From NCBI GenBank assembly GCA_002314855.1, contig DCHQ01000081.1, positions 1 to 15,284 on the forward strand: DNA of 15,284 bases. The letters run 5' to 3'. The translations under genes and the position numbers were made by a program. Shown one piece after another: positions 8,243 through 14,296 of this stretch. Below the pieces are notes generated by a model. The model was not told the DNA's origin. It saw only the letters and a program-made list of their open reading frames with translations, and did no database searches. The stretch's first letter is position 1. Each line of letters starts with the position of its first letter. The DNA is from Lachnospiraceae bacterium UBA1748 (GTDB lineage Bacteria > Bacillota > Clostridia > Lachnospirales > Lachnospiraceae).

Positions 8243-9121
8243 ATGGATGAGAAAAAGATAGCACTATTAATAGATGTTGAAAACACCAGTAAAAATTATC
8301 TTGATACAATTATCGCCGAGATTAAGAAATACGGGGATGTTACTATCAAGAGAATGTATGGTGACTTTTCAAGCGGACGACTTTCAGATTGGCAGAAGAA
8401 GGGTATGGAGTATGCTATAGTTCCTATCCATCAGCCAATATATACTTCAGGGAAGAATGCTGCTGACATTATGCTTGTTATTGATGCCATGGATATTCTT
8501 TATTCTGGCAATGTTGATGGCTTTTGCATAGTTTCTTCAGATAGCGATTTTACAAGGCTTGTAACAAAGCTTCGTGAGGCTGGTAAGTTTGTAATAGGTA
8601 TGGGTAAAACACAGGCCTCTCGTTTCTTTGTACAGACCTGTAATGAGTATAAGTTCCTGGATCGAATCGAGGATGATAGCAACGATAGTACTGAGGATGA
8701 TGCTGAAAGTAGTATTACTCCACTTAAGGATATTAAGCAGCAGATTAACGTTCTACTTCAGGAAGCAGAGAATAAGAATGAAAAGGCGTACCTTGGATCA
8801 CTTAAGAGTCAGCTTCAGAGAAGTTTCCCTGATTTTGATGAACGTAACTATGGTTACTCAAAATTCACCAAGTTCATAGAAGAAAAGACTAAGTTTCATA
8901 TTAACCAGGACGGAAGCTCTGCTTATATTTCAAGAGAAGAGCGTAAAGAGGATGCTGATAATATAGCAAAGGTTAATAAATACATCCTTGAACAGCTGGC
9001 TGCAGGAACTGACCTTGCTAAGATTGGTAAAGGCCTTAGCCAAAAGTATAAGCATTTTAGTTATAAAGATTTGGGATATTCTAAGCTTTCGAAATATGTA
9101 GACAGCATACAAGAAAAGTGA
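8243..9121 (+). CDS. NYN-domain (LabA/DUF88-like) RNase with two LOTUS/OST-HTH-like repeats
   Basis: The protein has 292 residues. ATG 8243 follows AGGAG (8231-8235). The N-terminal PIN-like NYN domain (about 1-140) shows acidic metal-site residues in LLIDVEN (Asp11, Asn14), KNAAD (Asp75) and VSSDSDF (Asp100, Asp102). After an acidic linker (about 141-157), residues 184-214 and 258-288 align without gaps: LGSLKSQLQRSFPDF...YGYSKFTKFI against LAKIGKGLSQKYKHF...LGYSKLSKYV. Both resemble the LOTUS/OST-HTH fold, which in other proteins binds RNA. NYN domains are predicted or proven ribonucleases, so an RNA-degrading or RNA-processing role is reasonable; the target is unknown. Its place between surE and a GNAT gene suggests co-transcription, but its link to nucleotide salvage is conjecture. 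The NYN call is firm and the LOTUS call somewhat less so. Confidence 0.85.
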   Translation: MDEKKIALLIDVENTSKNYLDTIIAEIKKYGDVTIKRMYGDFSSGRLSDWQKKGMEYAIVPIHQPIYTSGKNAADIMLVIDAMDILYSGNVDGFCIVSSDSDFTRLVTKLREAGKFVIGMGKTQASRFFVQTCNEYKFLDRIEDDSNDSTEDDAESSITPLKDIKQQINVLLQEAENKNEKAYLGSLKSQLQRSFPDFDERNYGYSKFTKFIEEKTKFHINQDGSSAYISREERKEDADNIAKVNKYILEQLAAGTDLAKIGKGLSQKYKHFSYKDLGYSKLSKYVDSIQEK

Positions 9122-9153
9122 TTGTTAGGATATAAAGGAGTGATTATAAAATA

Positions 9154-9591
9154 ATGGAATATAGAGTTGTAAATAATGATGACATTGAGGCACTTGCAAA
9201 TGCCATGTCTAAGGCTTATTCTGAAGAGCCTTGGTTTGAAAACTGGAATAAAGATAAAGCTCTTAGAAGGGTTAAAGCGATATTAGGAAACTTTGAAGCA
9301 TTAGGAATAGCTGCAGTTGATAATGGTCAAATAATAGGTGGTGCACTTGGATATGTTGATCCATATGCCGACGAAGACTTTTTCTTTATTTCTGAGTTAT
9401 TTGTAATACCAGAAAAGAAAAAGCAGGGTATCGGAAAGTCACTTCTAGAGGAAATGAATAAGGTTCTTTTAGAAAAGGGCATCAAAATTGTTCAGTTAAT
9501 CAGTATAGAACATAATCTGCCATTTTATAAAAAGTGTGGAATGGATAAAGACTCAGCTTGTTTATTATATTGGAATAAGAATCAGCAATAG
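9154..9591 (+). CDS. GNAT-family N-acetyltransferase
   Basis: The protein has 145 residues and is cytoplasmic. It opens MEYRVVNNDDIEALANAM, the usual beta1-alpha1 of GNAT proteins. The acetyl-CoA pyrophosphate-binding motif is clear at ISELFVIPEKKKQGIGKSLL (Q-G-I-G-K), and it ends with HNLPFYKKCGM, the family's C-terminal strand-helix feature. The acceptor substrate (small molecule, protein N-terminus or antibiotic) cannot be told. The ribosome site AGGAG (9136-9140) is 13 bases from ATG 9154, longer than at the neighbouring genes, and no other in-frame start lies between them, so expression may be modest. The gene begins 32 bases after the NYN gene and ends 15 bases before the GH43 gene, so the run looks like one transcript. 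Confidence 0.88.
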   Translation: MEYRVVNNDDIEALANAMSKAYSEEPWFENWNKDKALRRVKAILGNFEALGIAAVDNGQIIGGALGYVDPYADEDFFFISELFVIPEKKKQGIGKSLLEEMNKVLLEKGIKIVQLISIEHNLPFYKKCGMDKDSACLLYWNKNQQ

Positions 9592-9606
9592 GAAGGAGAT
9601 ACATTC

Positions 9607-10530
9607 ATGAGTGAGATTACAAGAAGCACAAATCCTATTATTAAAAATATTTATACAGCTGATCCAGCACCTATGGTTTATGGTGATACATTGTATCTTT
9701 ATACAACTCATGATGAGGATGAGCTTGTTAATGATTTTTATACAATGTTTGACTGGAAATGTTACTCTACCAAGGATATGGTAAATTGGACAGACCACGG
9801 AACCATATTTTCACTGGATGATATTGAGTGGGCTGATGATAGAGCGTGGGCTCCACAGGCAGTAGAGCGTGGTGGCAAGTTCTATTTGTATTGTCCTGTT
9901 CATAAGAAGGATGGTGGTATGGCTATAGCCGTTGGTATTTCTGATAAGCCAGAAGGTCCATATAAAGATCTTGGTTATCCTCTTGTTGATGAAGGGGACT
10001 GGAATGATATTGATCCTACTGTATTTATTGATGATGATGGACAAGCCTATCTTTATTTTGGTAATCCAGAGCTTCGATATGTTCTCTTAAATGAAGATAT
10101 GATTTCATATAATCAGGAGGTTGGTATTGTGAAGATACCTATGACTGAGGAATCATTTGCTAAGGGCGGTCATATGACTGGAACAACCTACGGTGAGGGA
10201 CCTTGGTTCTATAAGAGAAATGGGCTCTATTATATGGTATATGCTGCGTTTGCAGAGGGCGAGGGTAATAATGAGCATTTCGCTTACTCAACATCAGAGG
10301 GGCCAACAGGACCTTGGAAATATGGTGGGGTATTAATGGATGCAGGCCCTTGCTTTACTAATCATCCGGGCATTACAGATTTCAAAGGTCATTCGTATCT
10401 TTTCTATCATACAGATGAGCTTCCAGGTGGAAGTCTTTTCCATAGAAGTGTGTGTGTGGCTGAGTTCACATACAATGAAGATGGGTCAATTGATAAAATA
10501 GAAAAATGCGATGGCGTAGATAAAATATAA
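9607..10530 (+). CDS. Glycoside hydrolase family 43, probable beta-xylosidase or alpha-L-arabinofuranosidase
   Basis: The protein has 307 residues. GGAAGGAG (9591-9598) precedes ATG 9607. The five-bladed propeller of GH43 is indicated by the repeated short strands and the three catalytic acids in the expected order: Asp19 in YTADPAPMVY (base), Asp136 in NDIDPTVFID (pKa modulator) and Glu198 in TYGEGPWFYK (acid). The family removes xylose or arabinose from xylan and arabinan fragments; which sugar cannot be read from the sequence. There is no signal peptide, so it should act inside the cell on imported oligosaccharides. The protein is a single domain without an accessory beta-sandwich. Released arabinose could feed the kinase and epimerase encoded 4 kb upstream. 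No clear terminator follows, so its transcript could run into the T-box leader. Confidence 0.9.
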   Translation: MSEITRSTNPIIKNIYTADPAPMVYGDTLYLYTTHDEDELVNDFYTMFDWKCYSTKDMVNWTDHGTIFSLDDIEWADDRAWAPQAVERGGKFYLYCPVHKKDGGMAIAVGISDKPEGPYKDLGYPLVDEGDWNDIDPTVFIDDDGQAYLYFGNPELRYVLLNEDMISYNQEVGIVKIPMTEESFAKGGHMTGTTYGEGPWFYKRNGLYYMVYAAFAEGEGNNEHFAYSTSEGPTGPWKYGGVLMDAGPCFTNHPGITDFKGHSYLFYHTDELPGGSLFHRSVCVAEFTYNEDGSIDKIEKCDGVDKI

Positions 10531-10554
10531 ATATTAATAGCTATAAAAAAAGAC

Positions 10555-10583
10555 TTGCATTTTTTGAATAATAATATTATATT
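10555..10583 (+). promoter_or_regulatory. Promoter of the trpE T-box leader
   Basis: TTGCAT (10555-10560) and TATATT (10578-10583) are separated by 17 bases in an AT-rich stretch. Transcription would start near 10590, just before the first T-box stem. The same -35 hexamer, within a shared 11-base stretch, is used ahead of the tRNA-Trp gene. Confidence 0.65.
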
Positions 10584-10599
10584 TTGACTAATAGAATAT

Positions 10600-10890
10600 T
10601 TAAACCGATGATGTGGAAGAGGCATGATTGATGAGCTAAGAGAGAGTCCGAGATGGTGTGATTCGGATAGTGACAGGTTGTGATATGGGCCACTGAGGTC
10701 TGCAGGGAAAAGAGTAAATCTGAAAGATTTAGTTCTTAGTAAATGGCAGCGTGACGATCTACGAAAGTGGTCAAGAATGTGATAGCATTCAATGAGAGCA
10801 TCTATTATATAGATGAAGCAGGGTGGCACCGCGATTTTTGATTTATCGTCCCTGGCAAACATTTTTTTGTTTGCCAGGGTTTCTTTATTG
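10600..10890 (+). ncRNA. T-box riboswitch, tryptophan-specific, controlling trpE-trpG
   Basis: This RNA leader of about 290 bases senses uncharged tRNA. Stem I contains the AG-rich bulge AGAGAG (10641-10646), a 7-bp apical stem (10646-10652 with 10662-10668) and the conserved loop ATGGTGTGA. Near its base, ACC/GGT and GTGG/CCAC flank a kink-turn-like GATGAT/TGA loop. The specifier is TGG at 10686-10688, followed by a purine (G) and then the closing CCAC. A stem III candidate is TAAATCT/AGATTT with its last A (10715-10721 with 10725-10731). The signature T-box AGGGTGGCACCGCG spans 10820-10833. Its UGGC (10824-10827) pairs with a tRNA ending GCCA, that is with discriminator G, as in bacterial tRNA-Trp. 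A terminator follows. Low charged tRNA-Trp should favour the antiterminator and expression of trpEG. The T-box identity is near certain; Trp specificity rests on specifier, discriminator and downstream gene agreeing. Confidence 0.96.
10850..10889 (+). terminator. T-box regulated intrinsic terminator
   Basis: CCCTGGCAAAC (10850-10860) and GTTTGCCAGGG (10869-10879) form a perfect 11-bp stem with a T-rich 8-base loop, followed by TTTCTTTATT. It is the default OFF structure of the T-box and competes with the antiterminator that contains the T-box sequence just upstream. It ends about 16 bases before the trpE start codon. Confidence 0.93.
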
Positions 10891-10905
10891 TGAAAGGAGA
10901 AAAAC

Positions 10906-12396
10906 ATGATAACACCAGATATTAATGAAGCTAAGAGATTAGCAGCGAGTGGGGAATACAAGGTAATACCGGTTATGAAGAGTGTTCCATCGGATTACAC
11001 AACTCCTATCGAAGTTATGAGAATTTTGAAAAACGTTAGTAAGCACTGCTTTATGCTTGAAAGTGTTGAGGATGCTAAGCAGTGGGGAAGATATACATTT
11101 CTTGGATATGATCCTAAGCTTGAGCTTACATGTATTGATCATGAGCTTACTGTTAAGTCGGGCATGACTATTACTCAGCATGTAGATCATCCAGGTGATT
11201 ATATTAGACAGATTTTAGCTGAGAATAAATCAGTGAGAATTCCAGGTATGCCTAGCTTCACAGGTGGTCTTGTTGGTTATTTCTCATATGATTATATAAA
11301 GTATGCAGAACCTAGTCTTAAGATTACAGCTAAGGATGAGGAGTCATTTAAGGATGTAGATCTTATGCTTTTCGATAAGGTTATTGCATTTGATAATCTT
11401 AAGCAGGAAATTCATATTATCGTTAATATCAAGGCCGATGATATTGAGACAGAATATAACAGAGCCTTAAAGGAAACAGCTGATATTGCAAGACTTCTTA
11501 GAGAAGGCGAGAAGGCCAAGATTCAGCCATTAAAGCTCTTATCAGACTTCACACCACTCTTTAATGAAGAGCAGTATTGTGAAATGGTTAACAAGGCTAA
11601 GCACTATATTCATGAGGGTGATATTTTCCAGGTTGTATTATCTAACAGAATGATGGCAAATATTGAAGGAAGCTTATTTGACACATATAGAAAACTCAGA
11701 ATGGTTAATCCTTCTCCTTATATGTTCTACTTCTCATCTGATGATGTTGAGATAGCAGGAGCATCACCAGAGACACTTGTTAAGCTTGAGGATGGAGTAC
11801 TTCATACATTCCCACTTGCTGGAACAAGACCACGTGGTAAGGATGATGCTGAAGACAAGGCATTAGAGAAGGAACTTCTTGCCGATGAAAAAGAGAAGTC
11901 AGAGCATAACATGCTTGTTGACCTTGGAAGAAATGATATTGGAAAGATTAGTGCAATTGGAACTGTAGAAGTTGAGAAGTATATGGAAATAGAAAGATAC
12001 TCTCACGTAATGCATATCGGTTCAACTGTACGAGGTCAGATAGCAGAGGGAAGAGATGCCATTGACGCAGTTGATTCAATACTTCCAGCTGGTACACTTT
12101 CAGGAGCACCTAAGCTTCGTGCCTGCGAGATAATCAATGAGCTTGAAGATAACAAGCGTGGAATATATGGTGGTGCCATAGGATATATTGATTTCACAGG
12201 TAACCTTGATACATGTATTGCTATCAGACTTGCATTTGCCAAGAATGGCAAGGTGTTCATAAGAAGTGGTGCAGGTATCGTTGCAGATTCTGTTCCAGAG
12301 AATGAATACAGAGAGTGTATTAATAAGGCCAAGGCAGTTGTTAAGTCTGTTACAGAAGCAGAAGGAGGTATTGACAATGATATTACTGATAGATAA
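10906..12396 (+). CDS. trpE: Anthranilate synthase component I
   Basis: TrpE makes anthranilate from chorismate, using ammonia delivered by TrpG, in the first committed step of tryptophan synthesis. The protein has 496 residues, normal for the family; ATG 10906 follows AAAGGAG (10893-10899). Chorismate-binding motifs appear in order: GDIFQVVLSNRM, NPSPYMFYF, GASPETLV, FPLAGTRPRG, LVDLGRNDIG, HVMHIGSTVRG, LPAGTLSGAPK, YGGAIGYIDF and GAGIVADS. The N-terminal feedback-site element (LLES in characterised enzymes) is kept as MLES, with Ser53, so allosteric inhibition by tryptophan is expected on top of T-box control. The T-box leader and the overlapping trpG make TrpE far likelier than the folate enzyme PabB or isochorismate synthase. 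No other trp genes follow, so the rest of the pathway must be elsewhere. Confidence 0.96.
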   Translation: MITPDINEAKRLAASGEYKVIPVMKSVPSDYTTPIEVMRILKNVSKHCFMLESVEDAKQWGRYTFLGYDPKLELTCIDHELTVKSGMTITQHVDHPGDYIRQILAENKSVRIPGMPSFTGGLVGYFSYDYIKYAEPSLKITAKDEESFKDVDLMLFDKVIAFDNLKQEIHIIVNIKADDIETEYNRALKETADIARLLREGEKAKIQPLKLLSDFTPLFNEEQYCEMVNKAKHYIHEGDIFQVVLSNRMMANIEGSLFDTYRKLRMVNPSPYMFYFSSDDVEIAGASPETLVKLEDGVLHTFPLAGTRPRGKDDAEDKALEKELLADEKEKSEHNMLVDLGRNDIGKISAIGTVEVEKYMEIERYSHVMHIGSTVRGQIAEGRDAIDAVDSILPAGTLSGAPKLRACEIINELEDNKRGIYGGAIGYIDFTGNLDTCIAIRLAFAKNGKVFIRSGAGIVADSVPENEYRECINKAKAVVKSVTEAEGGIDNDITDR

Positions 12397-12949
12397 TTAC
12401 GATAGCTTTTCATATAACTTATATCAGCTTATAGGTGGTGTTAATCCTGATATTAAGGTTATTAGAAATGATGAACTTACACTTCAGGAAATAGAAGCTC
12501 TAAAGCCAGAAATAATAGTAATAAGCCCAGGCCCAGGTAAGCCATCTGATGCAGGTGTGTGCGTGGAGGCTGTTAAGTATTTCAAGGGCAAGATTCCAGT
12601 ATTTGGAGTATGCCTCGGTCACCAGGCTATATGTGAGGCTTATGGTGCCACAGTATCTTATGCGTCAAGACTTATGCATGGAAAGACAAGTACAGTTAAA
12701 ATTGATGGCACTAGCAAGCTCTATAAGGGTATGGATAATGAGAACAGTGAGATCTTAGTAGCAAGATATCATTCATTATCAGTTGTGGAGGATACTCTTC
12801 CTGAGGAACTTATAGTTACAGGTAGAGCTGACGATGGCGAGATTATGAGTGTTGAGGACCCAGTGAATAAAGTATATGGAGTTCAATATCATCCAGAATC
12901 AGTTCTTACTCCTAGAGGAAAAGAGCTTATCAGAAATCTTCTTGGCTAA
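12377..12949 (+). CDS. trpG: Anthranilate synthase component II, glutamine amidotransferase
   Basis: TrpG releases ammonia from glutamine for TrpE. From ATG 12377 it has 190 residues and begins MILLIDNYDSFSYNL, the standard start for the family. The class I amidotransferase triad is Cys79 (GVCLGHQ), His172 and Glu174 (YHPES). PGPGKPSDAG is the conserved oxyanion-region loop. The open frame runs back to 12266 inside trpE, but those extra residues are not TrpG-like, and GAAGGAGG (12361-12368) lies 8 bases before ATG 12377. The first 20 bases overlap the end of trpE in another frame, so the two are probably translationally coupled in a 1:1 complex. The same protein could also serve PabB if a pabB gene lacks its own partner. 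No trpD fusion is present: the protein ends as a lone amidotransferase. Confidence 0.95.
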   Translation: MILLIDNYDSFSYNLYQLIGGVNPDIKVIRNDELTLQEIEALKPEIIVISPGPGKPSDAGVCVEAVKYFKGKIPVFGVCLGHQAICEAYGATVSYASRLMHGKTSTVKIDGTSKLYKGMDNENSEILVARYHSLSVVEDTLPEELIVTGRADDGEIMSVEDPVNKVYGVQYHPESVLTPRGKELIRNLLG

Positions 12950-12959
12950 ATATAAACTG

Positions 12960-13002
12960 CTGCCAAGTAAATTGGAAAAATAACTTGCATTTTACTTGGC
13001 AG
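12960..13002. repeat. 12-bp perfect inverted repeat overlapping the tRNA-Trp promoter
   Basis: CTGCCAAGTAAA (12960-12971) and TTTACTTGGCAG (12991-13002) are separated by 19 bases. In RNA from trpG this would fold as a strong hairpin just after the stop codon, but no T-run follows, so it is not a classical terminator. The right arm fills most of the spacer between the -35 and -10 of the tRNA promoter, and the loop contains the -35. It may be an RNA 3'-end stabiliser or a protein-binding operator. Confidence 0.8.
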
Positions 13003-13013
13003 TATGCTAATAT
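12985..13013 (+). promoter_or_regulatory. Promoter of the tRNA-Trp gene
   Basis: TTGCAT (12985-12990) and TAATAT (13008-13013) are spaced by 17 bases, and TGC immediately before the -10 gives an extended -10 element. Transcription would begin near 13020, leaving a leader of about 29 bases before the mature tRNA. The tRNA can therefore be made independently of the trpEG transcript. Confidence 0.7.
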
Positions 13014-13048
13014 ATCTAATTGTTGAGCGTGTTTCAACATAACTGAAT

Positions 13049-13119
13049 AGGGGATTGGTCAAATGGTATGATAGGAGTCTCCAAAACTTTTGGTGGGAGT
13101 TCGATTCTCTCATCCCCTG
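13049..13119 (+). tRNA. tRNA-Trp (anticodon CCA)
   Basis: A full cloverleaf can be drawn by hand. The acceptor stem is AGGGGAT (13049-13055) with ATCCCCT (13112-13118), all seven pairs Watson-Crick. The D-arm GTC/GAT encloses a GG-containing loop. The anticodon stem GGAGT (13074-13078) with ACTTT (13086-13090) has two G-U pairs and encloses the loop CTCCAAA with anticodon CCA at 13081-13083. The T-arm GGGAG/CTCTC holds TTCGATT. The discriminator is G (13119), as in bacterial tRNA-Trp, and 3' CCA is not encoded. Anticodon and discriminator match the specifier UGG and the T-box UGGC of the leader upstream of trpE, so this RNA is the predicted ligand of that leader. Confidence 0.96.
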
Positions 13120-13121
13120 CT

Positions 13122-13152
13122 AGGAATCCAGAGATGGATTCCTTTTTTTTTC
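13122..13152 (+). terminator. Intrinsic terminator after tRNA-Trp
   Basis: AGGAATCC (13122-13129) and GGATTCCT (13136-13143) pair around a 6-base loop and run into a tract of T residues (13143-13150). It lies three bases after the discriminator base, so it ends the tRNA transcript and separates it from pilT. Confidence 0.9.
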
Positions 13153-13236
13153 TCTTTTATTATTCTTCCTATTTTGGTAAAATCTAAATGTTGATGTATT
13201 ACTTTATTTTCATGTAATTATTGGGGAGGAAACATA

Positions 13237-14295
13237 ATGACTTTTGATGAGTTACTTAATTATGCAATTGTCAATGAGTGTTCCGATATTCATATTACAG
13301 TAGGTACACACCTGGCTGTACGTCGATTCGGTACACTTCAGATCATCAATCCAGAGCCTACAATGGCTGAGGCCAGAGCTCTTATTGAGGAGTTGATGAC
13401 ACCAGAGCAGATAGCTCTTGCTGATTCAGGTAAGGATCTAGACTTCGCAAGATTCTGCCAGGATGGTAAGGTTCGTATTCGTGTTAATATCTATCATCAG
13501 AGAAACAACCTTGCAGCATCTATTCGTCTTCTTAACGAAGATATTCCAGACTTTCACACACTTCAGCTTCCAGAAGTTATTGAAAGCTTCTGTCAGCTTC
13601 CAAGAGGTCTTGTACTTATTACAGGTCCAACAGGTAGTGGTAAGACAACAACACTTGCATCAATGATTGATTACATCAATAAGTCACGTCCATGTCATAT
13701 CATGACAGTAGAGGATCCTATTGAGTATATTTATAATCATAAGCTTGCTATGATTCATCAGAGAGAGCTCGGAAAGGATGTTAGCGATTATGCAACAGCT
13801 CTTCGTTCTTCACTCCGAGAGGATCCAGATATTATTCTCGTTGGTGAGATGAGAGACTATGAGACAATTCGTGCAGCTATTACTGCTGCTGAAACAGGAC
13901 ATCTTGTTTTCTCTACTTTACATACTACTAGTGCAGCTCAGACAATTGACCGTATTATCGATGGTTGTCCACTTGAAGGAAGAGATCAGCTTCGTATTCA
14001 GCTTTCTACAATCCTTTATGGTGTTGTATCACAGCAGCTTCTTCCACTTCAGGACGGTACAGGCCGAGTTGTAGCAACAGAGACAATGGTTATGAATCCT
14101 GCTATTGCTAACCTTATTCGTGAGAATAAGACTAACCAGATTCAGAGTACTATTCAGTCCAATGCATCAATGGGTATGCATACACTTAATACTGATCTTA
14201 AGAGACTTATTAGTTCTGGTCAGGTTGATAGACTTACAGCTAGTAGATTTACAAATGATAGAGATGGTCTCATAAGAATGCTTGATGGAGTATAA
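13237..14295 (+). CDS. pilT: PilT-type twitching motility (pilus retraction) ATPase
   Basis: The protein has 352 residues, a normal PilT length; ATG 13237 follows GGGGAGGA (13223-13230). A PAS-like N-terminal region (about 1-100) precedes the hexameric ATPase core: Walker A GPTGSGKTTT (130-139, Lys136), the Asp box TVEDPIEY (Glu159, Asp160), Walker B REDPDIILVGEMRD (catalytic Glu204) and the His box ETGHLVFSTLHT (His222, His229). The sequence around AIRT/LREDPD and GEMRD is of the PilT/PilU sort rather than the larger PilB assembly ATPase. PilT powers retraction of type IV pili in the cytoplasm beneath the membrane. No pilin, pilB, pilC or pilM-Q genes are in the window, so its partners are elsewhere. 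A terminator precedes it, and hslO starts one base after its stop codon. Confidence 0.93.
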   Translation: MTFDELLNYAIVNECSDIHITVGTHLAVRRFGTLQIINPEPTMAEARALIEELMTPEQIALADSGKDLDFARFCQDGKVRIRVNIYHQRNNLAASIRLLNEDIPDFHTLQLPEVIESFCQLPRGLVLITGPTGSGKTTTLASMIDYINKSRPCHIMTVEDPIEYIYNHKLAMIHQRELGKDVSDYATALRSSLREDPDIILVGEMRDYETIRAAITAAETGHLVFSTLHTTSAAQTIDRIIDGCPLEGRDQLRIQLSTILYGVVSQQLLPLQDGTGRVVATETMVMNPAIANLIRENKTNQIQSTIQSNASMGMHTLNTDLKRLISSGQVDRLTASRFTNDRDGLIRMLDGV

Positions 14296-14296
14296 A

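Noticed and set aside
10407..10961. A 184-residue minus-strand open frame over the T-box region
   Set aside because: It crosses the conserved T-box, its terminator and the starts and ends of two real genes; its residues show no domain and the RNA leader explains the sequence.
12266..12376. Longer TrpG start within trpE
   Set aside because: The extra residues are an off-frame reading of trpE; the family N-terminus MILLIDNYDSF begins at 12377 with a good Shine-Dalgarno before it.
12960..13002. A classical intrinsic terminator for trpG
   Set aside because: The stem is strong, but no T-run follows on either strand, so I list it as an inverted repeat of open function.
13191..13220. A promoter for pilT (TTGATG with TAATTA)
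   Set aside because: The match is poor, and the implied start would fall inside or next to the ribosome site at 13223-13230.
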